A DNA stretch of 64,000 nt from Parapedobacter deserti (lineage in GTDB: Bacteria; Bacteroidota; Bacteroidia; Sphingobacteriales; Sphingobacteriaceae): NCBI RefSeq assembly GCF_042646065.1, contig NZ_JBHRTA010000038.1, positions 62,001-126,000 on the forward strand. Reading direction: 5' to 3'. Position 1 is the stretch's first letter. Each line of letters begins with the position of its first letter. The translations under genes were made by a program, and so were the position numbers. The notes beneath the pieces are model-generated. The model had not been told where the DNA came from. It did no database searches and worked only from the letters and a program-made list of their open reading frames with translations. Positions 1 through 7,822 of the stretch are shown piece by piece.

Positions 1-1162
1 TAACGATGACCTGCGGCTGGCCAACCTGCAACTCGTACCCTTCGCGGCGCATGGTTTCGATCAGTACCGACAGGTGAAGGATACCCCTGCCGTACACCAG
101 GTAAGAATCTGGCGATTCCGTCGGAACTACTTTGAGGGCCAGGTTCTTCTCCATTTCCTTATACAGCCGCTCCTGAAGATGGCGCGAGGTCACAAACTTG
201 CCCTCTTTTCCGAAAAACGGGGAGTTGTTGATGGTGAAGAGCATATTCATCGTAGGTTCATCGATTTTGATGACCGCCAGCTGCTCCGGATTGTCAAAAT
301 CTGCGATGGTATCACCGATGTCAAACCCGTCGATGCCCACGACGGCGCAGATATCGCCCGCTTTTACCTCCTCTACTTTCACGCGGCCCAGCCCCTCGAA
401 GGTATGGAGTTCTTTCACCCGCGATTTCACCATCTTGCCGTCGCGTTTGACCAAGGTTACGGGCTGATTCTCCTTAATGATGCCCCGTGCCACACGCCCG
501 ATGGCTATGCGACCCACGAAAGACGAATAATCCAACGAAGTAACCTGCATCTGCAAGGTTCCTTCTACATAAGGCGCCGCCGGAATGTGCTCCAGGATAG
601 CTTCCAGCAGGTCCGTAAAATCTTCCTTGGGCTGCTTCCAGTCGGTCGACATCCACCCTTGTTTGGAAGACCCGTATAGCACCGGGAAATCAAGCTGATC
701 CTCTGTGGCATCAAGGCTGTAGAACAGGTCGAACACCGCTTCATACACTTCGTCCGGGCGGCAGTTTTCCTTGTCGACCTTGTTGACCACAACGATTGGC
801 TTAAGCCCTAAACCAAGTGCTTTTTGGGTCACGAAGCGGGTTTGCGGCATGGGCCCCTCAAAGGCATCCACCAAGAGGATCACCCCGTCTGCCATCTTCA
901 GCACCCGTTCCACTTCCCCGCCGAAGTCGGCGTGGCCCGGTGTGTCAATGATATTTATCTTGACATCTTTGTAGCGGACCGCTACGTTCTTGGAAACGAT
1001 GGTGATCCCCCGTTCACGTTCGAGGTCATTGTTGTCCAGAATCAACTCTCCGGTTTGTTCGTTATCGCGGAAGAGGTTGGTGAAGTGGAGAATTTTGTCT
1101 ACCAGGGTGGTTTTGCCGTGGTCTACGTGTGCGATAATCGCGATATTTCTTGTTTTTTGCAT
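1..1162 (-). CDS. typA: Translational GTPase TypA/BipA, N-terminal part (runs off left edge)
   Basis: The minus-strand frame is open from the ATG at 1162 to the left edge, giving about 387 of the roughly 600 residues of TypA/BipA, a ribosome-associated GTPase of the EF-G family involved in stress growth and ribosome assembly. Visible motifs are the P-loop AHVDHGKTTL near residues 9-18, the switch II motif DTPGHADF, and NKVD for guanine recognition, followed by the beta-barrel domain II and the start of domain III. The C-terminal domain is outside the window. The next gene to the right, kbl, is on the same strand but 90 bases away and has its own promoter. The family assignment is firm; LepA and EF-G are excluded by the pattern of the N-terminal region. 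Confidence 0.95.
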   Translation of the reverse strand, partial: MQKTRNIAIIAHVDHGKTTLVDKILHFTNLFRDNEQTGELILDNNDLERERGITIVSKNVAVRYKDVKINIIDTPGHADFGGEVERVLKMADGVILLVDAFEGPMPQTRFVTQKALGLGLKPIVVVNKVDKENCRPDEVYEAVFDLFYSLDATEDQLDFPVLYGSSKQGWMSTDWKQPKEDFTDLLEAILEHIPAAPYVEGTLQMQVTSLDYSSFVGRIAIGRVARGIIKENQPVTLVKRDGKMVKSRVKELHTFEGLGRVKVEEVKAGDICAVVGIDGFDIGDTIADFDNPEQLAVIKIDEPTMNMLFTINNSPFFGKEGKFVTSRHLQERLYKEMEKNLALKVVPTESPDSYLVYGRGILHLSVLIETMRREGYELQVGQPQVIV

Positions 1163-1197
1163 CCCGGTGATGGGTATTTTTATTAAAATTGAGGGCG

Positions 1198-1205
1198 CAA
1201 AGGTA
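1198..1205 (-). promoter_or_regulatory. TAnnTTTG promoter element of typA
   Basis: The minus strand reads TACCTTTG here, a perfect match to the Bacteroidota -7 element, 35 bases before the typA ATG. No convincing -33 TTG box was fixed. Confidence 0.55.
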
Positions 1206-1252
1206 AACAAAAACTATGAGAATCAGGAGTTTTTTTAACCATTGCGAGGCTT

Positions 1253-2440
1253 TTATATAACCTTCAGCGCTTTTCCTACTTTTGTAAATGCCGCAATGGC
1301 CTTATCAAGATGATGCTGCTCCTGTGCGGCTGATAACTGCACGCGGATACGGGCCTTGCCTTTGGGAACTACCGGATAATAGAAACCAATGACGTATATA
1401 CCTTCCTCGAGCATCCGCGCTGCAAATTCCTGTGCTAAGGGCGCTTCATAGAGCATCACCGGTACAATGGGGTGTACTCCGGGCTTGATATCAAACCCGG
1501 CTTCGGTCATTTTCTCGCGGAAATATCCCGTATTGTACTCCAGCTTGTCACGTAGTTCGGTGGTTTCACTCAGCATATCCAGCACAGCGATGGATGCCCC
1601 GGCAATAGCCGGAGCAAGGGTGTTGGAAAACAGGTAAGGGCGCGACCGCTGCCGCAGCATGTCGATGATCTCTTTCCGGCCGGAGGTGAATCCGCCGGAA
1701 GCGCCGCCAAGGGCTTTGCCCAAGGTGCCTGTAATGATATCTACCCGATCCATCACACCATGCAATTCATGCGTGCCCCGGCCTGTCTTGCCGATAAATC
1801 CCGTGCAATGCGACTCATCGATCATAACCAGGGCCTCGTACTTATCGGCCAGGTCGCAGATTTTCCCCAATGGCGCGATACTGCCGTCCATGGAAAATGC
1901 ACCGTCCGTGACGATGATGCGGTGGCGGGCAGACTGTGCTGCTTTGAGCTGCTCTTCCAAATCGGCCACATCGCAGTTTTTATAGCGAAAGCGCTGCGCC
2001 TTGCAAAGCCGTACGCCATCGATGATGGAAGCGTGGTTGAGCTCGTCTGAAATGATGGCGTCTTCAGCGCCGAACAGGGGTTCGAACGCCCCGCCGTTGG
2101 CATCAAAAGCCGCCGCATAAAGGATGGTATCTTCGGTGCCGAGAAATTCTGAGATTTTCGCCTCCAAAGTTTTATGGATATCCTGGGTGCCGCAAATGAA
2201 CCGCACGGACGACATGCCGTAGCCATGCGTATCGATGGCCTGCTTAGCCGCCTCGACGACTCTCGGGTTTGACGATAAACCCAAATAGTTGTTGGCGCAA
2301 AAGTTTATTACTTCTTTACCGCCCTGTACCTTGATATCCGCCCCTTGCGGGGTGATGATCATCCGTTCGTTCTTATATAGTCCGGCATCTTTGATGGCTT
2401 GTAATTCCTGCTGAAGCACGGGTTGGAGCGTTTTATACAT
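1253..2440 (-). CDS. kbl: Glycine C-acetyltransferase (2-amino-3-ketobutyrate CoA ligase)
   Basis: This 395-residue PLP-dependent enzyme of the alpha-oxoamine synthase family converts 2-amino-3-ketobutyrate plus CoA to glycine and acetyl-CoA, the second step of threonine catabolism. It carries NFCANNYLGLSS near residue 45, DESHCTGFIG with the cofactor-binding Asp, and the GTLGKALGG segment holding the Schiff-base lysine. The open frame extends 28 codons upstream, but the start at 2440 (MYKTLQPVL) gives the usual family length and lies 19 bases after a TAnnTTTG promoter, so the longer start is rejected. Threonine dehydrogenase, its usual partner, is not in this window. Serine palmitoyltransferase or 8-amino-7-oxononanoate synthase are related alternatives, but the sequence reads as Kbl throughout. 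Confidence 0.93.
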   Translation of the reverse strand: MYKTLQPVLQQELQAIKDAGLYKNERMIITPQGADIKVQGGKEVINFCANNYLGLSSNPRVVEAAKQAIDTHGYGMSSVRFICGTQDIHKTLEAKISEFLGTEDTILYAAAFDANGGAFEPLFGAEDAIISDELNHASIIDGVRLCKAQRFRYKNCDVADLEEQLKAAQSARHRIIVTDGAFSMDGSIAPLGKICDLADKYEALVMIDESHCTGFIGKTGRGTHELHGVMDRVDIITGTLGKALGGASGGFTSGRKEIIDMLRQRSRPYLFSNTLAPAIAGASIAVLDMLSETTELRDKLEYNTGYFREKMTEAGFDIKPGVHPIVPVMLYEAPLAQEFAARMLEEGIYVIGFYYPVVPKGKARIRVQLSAAQEQHHLDKAIAAFTKVGKALKVI

Positions 2441-2459
2441 AATCACTGGGTTTTGGTAG

Positions 2460-2467
2460 CAAAAGTA
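2460..2467 (-). promoter_or_regulatory. TAnnTTTG promoter element of kbl
   Basis: The minus strand reads TACTTTTG here, 19 bases before the preferred kbl ATG at 2440. It lies inside the longer open frame, which supports the shorter start. Confidence 0.6.
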
Positions 2468-2591
2468 CCTTTTTTCAGCATAAGGCAGAAAATCAAAATA
2501 GGAATAGTTATACCGGCACTTCATTAGAAGCGTTGCCCCTCTTTTGCAAACGCGTTTCTAACTGATCCTTTACGGTCCCCCATTAAATCGC

Positions 2592-2599
2592 TACCTTTG
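2592..2599 (+). promoter_or_regulatory. TAnnTTTG promoter element directly at the start of the 2604 gene
   Basis: TACCTTTG ends only four bases before the ATG at 2604. If the element has its normal distance to the transcription start, the mRNA would begin at or within a few bases of the ATG and so be leaderless. Confidence 0.6.
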
Positions 2600-2603
2600 C
2601 GCC

Positions 2604-3917
2604 ATGGCACGTGAAATCTACGAGACAAAACGCAAAGCATTGAAGATCAATCTAAACGACGAAATATACGGCACATTTGCGGAAATCGGGGCCGGGCAGG
2701 AGGTTGCCCGTAACTTTTTCAATGCGGGTGCAGCGTCAGGCACAATTGCCAAAACCATATCGGCCTACGACATGGCGTTCAGCGACGCTATCTATGGCGC
2801 GGAAGACTCGGGGCGCTATGTAAGCCAATCCCGGTTGCGCAAAATGCTCGGACATGAATATGCATTGCTTGCGGAACGCCTCGTTGGAGAGAAATATCAA
2901 AAAAAGCGGCTCTTCGCATTTGCCAATACCGTTGCAGCCCTCAATTTCAGTAAATCGAACGATCCGCACGGCTGGCTGGGCCTGCGGTTTCAGCACGAAC
3001 TGGACAGCGAGCCTAGCGAGATCATTTTTCACGTGAGGTTGCTCGATAGTGACAACCTGCTGCAGCAAAAGGTGCTGGGTATTCTTGGTGTAAACCTTGT
3101 CTTTGCCGCTTATTACTATACACGGGATATCCAAACCATGATCGAGTCACTCGCTGATAACCTTTCGCCGGGATCAGTGGAAATCGACTTGGTAAAGGTC
3201 AGCGGTCCTGCCTTCAATGGCGTAAATGAACGGCTGATCAACCTCTACCTGATCGCCAAGGGGTTCTCAAAAGCTGCGATCTTCAACCCGGATGGTAGGG
3301 CCTATCAGAGCAAAGATTTCCTGTATAAAAAGGACATCATGATCTTGCGCACCAAATATCGGCAAAAGTCCAATCCAAACTTCGATTTGTTTAACCTCGC
3401 CGTAGACCAGTTCAAACGGAACCTCGGCATCCAAGACGATAACCTGGTGGTCATGATTGAGGTGTTGATGAGTAATGCGCTCGACCAGACGCCGCAGTTT
3501 ACGAATGAGGACTTACAGTATTTTGCTGAGCGGGCCGAGTACCTTTGCAGTACGGGCAACCACATTCTGGTGTCCAATTTTACGAGAAACCATTACCTCG
3601 CAGAGTACCTTGCTCAGTTCAAACCGCGTAATGTGGGCATCTCCACGAACATCTCCAACCTGCGCAACATTTTCAATTCCAAACAATATACCAAAGGCAA
3701 TTACACCGACGAGCTGCTGGCGTATGTAAGCGGGATATTCAGCAAAAATGTAAAGCTGTACGCTTACCCCTATCTCGACAAAAAGGACAACCGGATTATC
3801 AATACCGGCAATATGCCCGTATCGAACGAGGCACTGCCACTTTTCGATTTTCTTGTCAAGAATAAGTACATTATTGATATTGAAAATTACGATGAGCGGT
3901 ATGTAAAAACGGTATAA
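2604..3917 (+). CDS. Conserved protein of unknown function, 437 aa
   Basis: The product is soluble, with no signal peptide or membrane helix. I recognise it as a widely conserved Bacteroidota family (N-terminus MAREIYETKRKALKINL, then a GAGQEVARNFF motif near residue 30 and SAYDMAFSDAIYG near residue 55). Databases have, to my recollection, carried doubtful names for it such as nicotinate-nucleotide adenylyltransferase or TonB-dependent receptor; I see no HxGH nucleotidyltransferase motif and no beta-barrel signature, so neither name is supported. The glycine-rich N-terminal region could bind a nucleotide or phosphate, but this is a guess. The idi gene begins 26 bases downstream on the same strand, so the two may be cotranscribed. 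A promoter lies almost on the ATG. Confidence 0.85.
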   Translation: MAREIYETKRKALKINLNDEIYGTFAEIGAGQEVARNFFNAGAASGTIAKTISAYDMAFSDAIYGAEDSGRYVSQSRLRKMLGHEYALLAERLVGEKYQKKRLFAFANTVAALNFSKSNDPHGWLGLRFQHELDSEPSEIIFHVRLLDSDNLLQQKVLGILGVNLVFAAYYYTRDIQTMIESLADNLSPGSVEIDLVKVSGPAFNGVNERLINLYLIAKGFSKAAIFNPDGRAYQSKDFLYKKDIMILRTKYRQKSNPNFDLFNLAVDQFKRNLGIQDDNLVVMIEVLMSNALDQTPQFTNEDLQYFAERAEYLCSTGNHILVSNFTRNHYLAEYLAQFKPRNVGISTNISNLRNIFNSKQYTKGNYTDELLAYVSGIFSKNVKLYAYPYLDKKDNRIINTGNMPVSNEALPLFDFLVKNKYIIDIENYDERYVKTV

Positions 3918-3943
3918 AAGTGAATAACCAGTTAAGCGAAAAA

Positions 3944-4480
3944 ATGAAAACGGAAAACGTCATATTAGTAGATGAGCAAGATCGTGAGATCGGCTCCATG
4001 GAAAAATTGGAAGCGCATCGCAAAGGGTTATTGCATCGCGCCATCAGCGTCTTTGTATTTGACAGCAAGGGGCGCTTGCTTTTGCAGCAACGCGCGGCAC
4101 ATAAATACCACACCCCCGGCCTTTGGACCAATACGTGTTGCAGCCACCCCGCTCCGGGAGAAACTGCCGCAGCGGCGGCAACGAGACGGCTTCAGGAAGA
4201 AATGGGGTTGGCCGTTCCGCTCACCTTCGCATTTACGTTTCTGTACCGTGCCGCTTTTGACAACGGCTTGGTAGAACATGAGTTGGATCATGTTTTCGTC
4301 GGATATACCGACTCCAACCCAGCTCTTAATCCGGATGAGGCTGCCGCTTTTCACTGGGCCGGCCTGCAAGAAATCGGAGAGGGTATAAAGTCCAATCCCG
4401 ACCGGTATACGGCATGGTTCAAGCTCATTTATGAGCGCGCATTCGGATCAGCGGCCTCCGACAACCGATCTGGCGATTAA
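3944..4480 (+). CDS. idi: Isopentenyl-diphosphate delta-isomerase, type 1
   Basis: This 178-residue NUDIX-fold enzyme interconverts isopentenyl and dimethylallyl diphosphate for isoprenoid synthesis. The type 1 motifs are present: the active-site Cys in TNTCCSHP near residue 65, the modified NUDIX box RRLQEEMGL, and metal-binding His and Glu residues around HRAISVFVF and EHELDHVF. The frame is open from a GTG at 3920, but the ATG at 3944 (MKTENVILVDEQ) gives the normal N-terminus. The stop codon overlaps the stop of the convergent next gene in the shared bases TTAA. The polyprenyl synthetase at 49909 would use its products. Confidence 0.92.
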   Translation: MKTENVILVDEQDREIGSMEKLEAHRKGLLHRAISVFVFDSKGRLLLQQRAAHKYHTPGLWTNTCCSHPAPGETAAAAATRRLQEEMGLAVPLTFAFTFLYRAAFDNGLVEHELDHVFVGYTDSNPALNPDEAAAFHWAGLQEIGEGIKSNPDRYTAWFKLIYERAFGSAASDNRSGD

Positions 4481-5043
4481 TAAAGCCGCCGCGCCAGTTG
4501 TTCTTCTACCGCTTTATAGACTTGTAGCGGCTTTTGGTTGCGCCAGTTCAGCTCATCAAGTTTGCCGCCGAAGTTGATGAAATAATCGATATTGCTTGAC
4601 TTAAACTCATCGATCACATGCCCGCGGAAGTTGACGCCTGCAATCCAGCCGTCCTCGATATCCTGAAACCACTCCTCGTAATAACAATCGTCAGAAGAAT
4701 GGAAGTTCAGCACATTCTCACCGATCAGGATGAATTTGCCAATACCCGCGCTTACCATAATGTCAATGACTTCGCGCTTGAAAAGCATGATATCGTTATA
4801 TATCGCATCATTCCATTCGCCTATCAGTTCAATGATTGCAAACCCGCGCTCATAGTCTGCAAACAGGATTTTGAGGTATAACGTGTTGGACCCGAATGTA
4901 TCCCATTGCGGGTGAAGCAGGAAATTGTATATCTGCTTATCAAATTCAAATTCGCTGTACTCTGTGCCGTAAAACGGCGATAGCTCGTCGTCGGCAGCGA
5001 TGTAATCATCCCTCCAGCGGTAGTATGGCTCAATCTCGTGCAT
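4477..5043 (-). CDS. Conserved hypothetical protein, 188 aa (Sphingobacteriaceae type)
   Basis: An acidic, tyrosine- and tryptophan-rich soluble protein with no recognised catalytic motif, signal peptide or membrane helix. I recall close homologues in Pedobacter and Sphingobacterium beginning MHEIEPYYxWRDDYIAA, which is why the start at 5043 is preferred over the in-frame ATG 16 codons upstream. A FAEYERGFAI-like core and the repeated aromatic-acidic motif YYEEWFQDIEDGW near residue 130 stand out. It converges on idi and shares its TTAA stop bases. Function unknown. Confidence 0.75.
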   Translation of the reverse strand: MHEIEPYYRWRDDYIAADDELSPFYGTEYSEFEFDKQIYNFLLHPQWDTFGSNTLYLKILFADYERGFAIIELIGEWNDAIYNDIMLFKREVIDIMVSAGIGKFILIGENVLNFHSSDDCYYEEWFQDIEDGWIAGVNFRGHVIDEFKSSNIDYFINFGGKLDELNWRNQKPLQVYKAVEEQLARRLY

Positions 5044-5223
5044 CGCTTTTGTGCTTTTGCTTCCTGCAAAAATGCTAATATTTTGTGACAAGTTAAAGCG
5101 TTGCCGCTGCTATCCAGTTTGAAGAAGACGCGAAGGTTTATTTCGTATCAGAATATTGTCTTTTTTAGGTGTTTGGCAGCGAGAAATGCAAGAAACTATT
5201 TAATTTAGCCCGTGTTATCTAGG

Positions 5224-6813
5224 ATGATGAGCAGGGAAACAAAAAGGAATTTGTTTGTGGCGGCTACGTACGGTGCCGTCCTGTTTTTAGGATTGCTGCT
5301 CGGTCAGAATTACGCAGGTGAAGACGCCCGCACGGGAGGGGGAGCACTGCTGCCTTTCGGTATTACGGACAAGACGGGCAAGGTGCAGCGGCTGATTGAT
5401 ATCATCGCGTCCAATTACGTAGACAGCGTAAATATAGGCCAGCTTCAGGATCTCGCTATCGATGAGATCGTATCACAATTGGATCCGCACTCGGAGTATC
5501 TGCGCCCTAATCAGGCACATAAGCAGCAAGAATCCCTTGAAGGAAGTTTCGAAGGTATCGGGATTGAATATTACAGCCTGAATGATACATTGATGACCGT
5601 CGGGTTGATTGCCGGCGGACCGGCTCAGCGTGCTGGTTTGCGCGTGGGCGACAAGCTCATTGCTATCGATGGGGATACCATTGCGGGTACCCCCATTACG
5701 GAAAAGGCGCTTGAAAAAAAAATCCGGGGGCGAAGGGGCACCGCTATTGAACTAACGGTACACCGAAACGGCAAAAATCTGCCGTTGCCCTTGAAGGTGA
5801 TGCGCGACCGAGTGGAAATAAGTAGCATCGATGCGGCATACATCATCGATACGGCGACAGCCTATATCAAGATCCGGCGTTTTGGCGCCAAAACGGCCGA
5901 TGATTTCGAGCAGGCCCTGCTTCACCTCAAGAAGCAGGGCGCTCAACGCCTGGTGCTTGACCTGAGGGAAAACGGCGGAGGGTACTTCCATGCCGCGACA
6001 GCGTTGGCCAGCCATTTTTTTGCGGATAAGCAACTGATCGTTTACACAGAGGGAGCGCACGAGGTACGCACTGACTATTATTCCAGCGCTGATGGCATAT
6101 TTGGCGACGGCGACTTGGTGGTACTTATAGACGAACAATCAGCTTCAGCAAGCGAAATCGTGGCCGGCGCGGTACAAGACCTTGAGCGGGGCATCATTGT
6201 TGGGCGGAGGTCATACGGCAAGGCCTTGGTCCAGGAGCAGTTCGGCTTCGGCGACGGTTCAGCGCTAAACCTCACCGTGGCACGTTATTACACGCCACTG
6301 GGCAGATGTATACAGAAAACTTATACCGTCAATACACGCAAAACCATGCAGGTAACTAACCTGCCGGCCGTAGGAAGGCAGGATACCGACACTACGGTCT
6401 ATAAAACCTTGTCCGGAAAGCTTGTGTACGGTGGCGGAGGCATTTCGCCAGATGTGTGGGTACCCGTGGATAGCAACGGGATCAGTGCATTGTACCGGAA
6501 GATACGGCAAGCCAGCATCATCGAAACGTTTGTCTACGGTCAGCTCACCAAATCCACACCGGCTTATTCGGTAGAGAATTACCTGAAGGGGTATTTCCTT
6601 CCCGATAAAGAATACCACGAATTCCTGCAGTACGCCAGCGAGAAAGGCATTAACTATACCCCAGATGAAGCTGATGCCGTGAAGCCATTGGTACGCACGG
6701 ATATCGAAGCCTTGTTGGGCCGTTATTATTTCGGCAGTGAAGCCTTTTTCAAAGTGCGGAACCGCTCGGATAAAGTATTGGCAACAGCGCTGTTAGCCCT
6801 TCATGGAGAATGA
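5224..6813 (+). CDS. S41 family carboxy-terminal processing peptidase
   Basis: The 529-residue product has an N-terminal membrane anchor (about residues 10-28), a PDZ domain (about 100-180) with the SFEGIGIEY and GLRVGDKLIAIDG motifs, and an S41 protease domain. The catalytic serine sits in SASASEIVAG near residue 307 and the lysine in SYGKALVQ near residue 333, the Ser-Lys dyad of CtpA-type tail-specific proteases. It would act in the periplasm on protein C-termini. The open frame starts at a GTG (5212), but the ATG pair at 5224/5227 is more likely. A weak TAATTTAG element precedes it. The ABC ATPase next to it is convergent. Confidence 0.92.
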   Translation: MMSRETKRNLFVAATYGAVLFLGLLLGQNYAGEDARTGGGALLPFGITDKTGKVQRLIDIIASNYVDSVNIGQLQDLAIDEIVSQLDPHSEYLRPNQAHKQQESLEGSFEGIGIEYYSLNDTLMTVGLIAGGPAQRAGLRVGDKLIAIDGDTIAGTPITEKALEKKIRGRRGTAIELTVHRNGKNLPLPLKVMRDRVEISSIDAAYIIDTATAYIKIRRFGAKTADDFEQALLHLKKQGAQRLVLDLRENGGGYFHAATALASHFFADKQLIVYTEGAHEVRTDYYSSADGIFGDGDLVVLIDEQSASASEIVAGAVQDLERGIIVGRRSYGKALVQEQFGFGDGSALNLTVARYYTPLGRCIQKTYTVNTRKTMQVTNLPAVGRQDTDTTVYKTLSGKLVYGGGGISPDVWVPVDSNGISALYRKIRQASIIETFVYGQLTKSTPAYSVENYLKGYFLPDKEYHEFLQYASEKGINYTPDEADAVKPLVRTDIEALLGRYYFGSEAFFKVRNRSDKVLATALLALHGE

Positions 6814-6823
6814 CCCTTTCTGA

Positions 6824-7489
6824 TCAACTAACAATCTGTCCGTCAAGTAGCTCTACGATGCGATTGCCATATTCTGCATTTTTTTCCGAATGCGTTACCT
6901 GTACAATGGTTACCCCATCCTCTTGGTTGAGTTGCTTGAAGAGGTTCATGATCTCCTCTCCCTGCTTGGAGTTGAGGTTGCCGGTAGGCTCATCAGCCAG
7001 GAGCAGTTTTGGTGTAGTGGCCAATGCACGGGCAATACCTACCAACTGCTGTTGACCTCCGGATAGTTGCGTAGGAAAAAGATCTTTCTTGCCCACGATG
7101 CCAAAACGATCTATCAAATCACCCACGATAGCCTTTCGCTCGCTGCTTTTCAGGTTTTTGTAGATCAGCGGCGTCTCGATGTTTTCGTATACGGTAAGTT
7201 CGTCTATCAGGTGATACGCCTGAAACACGAAACCAATATGTTGCTTGTAGAGGGTCGACCGTTGCTTTTCCTTCAATCCAAGCACATTTTCATCCAGAAA
7301 GAGATATTCTCCTTCGTCGGGTTCGTCCAAAAGCCCAAGGATGTGGAGCAATGTCGATTTACCCGATCCGGAAGGCCCCATGATGGATACAAACTCACCC
7401 GCCGCAATGTGCAGGTTGATGTCCTTTAGCACAAAGGAGCGACTGCCGCCCACGTTGTACCATTTGAATATGTTGGTTAAGTGAATCAT
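6824..7489 (-). CDS. Orphan LolD/MacB-type ABC transporter ATP-binding protein
   Basis: This 221-residue ATPase has Walker A GPSGSGKST (about 38-46), the Q-loop around FVFQAYHL, the signature LSGGQQQ and Walker B LLLADEP, with the MacB-type sequence DEPTGNL after it. The D-loop is NLNS instead of the usual NLDS, a small departure. Such proteins power MacB/LolCDE-type permeases that move lipoproteins, peptides or drugs. No FtsX-like permease is encoded next to it: downstream is the convergent S41 protease and upstream the divergent MFS gene, so its partner must be elsewhere. Its upstream region holds a sigma-54-like promoter and two activator boxes. Confidence 0.93.
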   Translation of the reverse strand: MIHLTNIFKWYNVGGSRSFVLKDINLHIAAGEFVSIMGPSGSGKSTLLHILGLLDEPDEGEYLFLDENVLGLKEKQRSTLYKQHIGFVFQAYHLIDELTVYENIETPLIYKNLKSSERKAIVGDLIDRFGIVGKKDLFPTQLSGGQQQLVGIARALATTPKLLLADEPTGNLNSKQGEEIMNLFKQLNQEDGVTIVQVTHSEKNAEYGNRIVELLDGQIVS

Positions 7490-7571
7490 GTAGTTACTTG
7501 TTCGGTATCAGTATTCAGCATTGGGACGTCGCGCAAGGCATTCAAATATATTCATTCTTTTCGGCTTACCA

Positions 7572-7587
7572 TGCCAAAATCCTACCA
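7572..7587 (-). promoter_or_regulatory. Candidate sigma-54 promoter for the ABC ATPase
   Basis: The minus strand reads TGGTAGGATTTTGGCA, matching the sigma-54 form TGGCACG-N4-TTGCA with the invariant GG and GC exactly ten bases apart (three mismatches elsewhere). The predicted transcription start is near 7562, about 70 bases before the ATPase ATG. Confidence 0.45.
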
Positions 7588-7640
7588 ACAATGCAAATGC
7601 TTATTAACGAACTAAATGCCTGAATTTGATAAGCCGGTGG

Positions 7641-7677
7641 TGTGCGATTCCGAACAGCCCGTGTGCGATTTCGAACA
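7641..7677. promoter_or_regulatory. Two tandem palindromic boxes, likely activator sites
   Basis: TGTGCGATTCCGAACA (7641-7656) and TGTGCGATTTCGAACA (7662-7677) differ at one base and are each imperfect palindromes of the form TGTtCG-N4-CGAACA. Their starts are 21 bases apart, two helical turns, so two dimers would lie on one DNA face. They sit about 80-115 bases upstream of the predicted sigma-54 start, the normal place for enhancer-binding proteins. Confidence 0.5.
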
Positions 7678-7774
7678 CCTTAATGCTTCGGCATGAACTG
7701 ACTTTATCCGGTCAATGCCATATCATATTTTTAAATAAACGTTGGTGGATGCCTATAAATCAGCAGGAAGTATT

Positions 7775-7796
7775 TACATTTGTGTACTTTGTACAC
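7775..7796 (+). promoter_or_regulatory. Promoter and overlapping palindrome of the MFS gene
   Basis: TACATTTG (7775-7782) is a perfect TAnnTTTG element, 40 bases before the MFS ATG. A perfect palindrome, GTGTAC-TTT-GTACAC (7782-7796), starts on its last base and covers the expected transcription start, where a repressor would block initiation. Confidence 0.5.
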
Positions 7797-7822
7797 TAAG
7801 GCGTGAATGCACAAAGACGCAA

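Noticed and set aside
74..679. Plus-strand frames over the first kilobase
   Set aside because: They are antisense to typA, whose frame is intact with all GTPase motifs.
7567..7582. Alternative sigma-54 site reading TGGCATGGTAAGCC
   Set aside because: GG and GC are two bases too close; the neighbouring TGGTAGGATTTTGGCA has the exact spacing.
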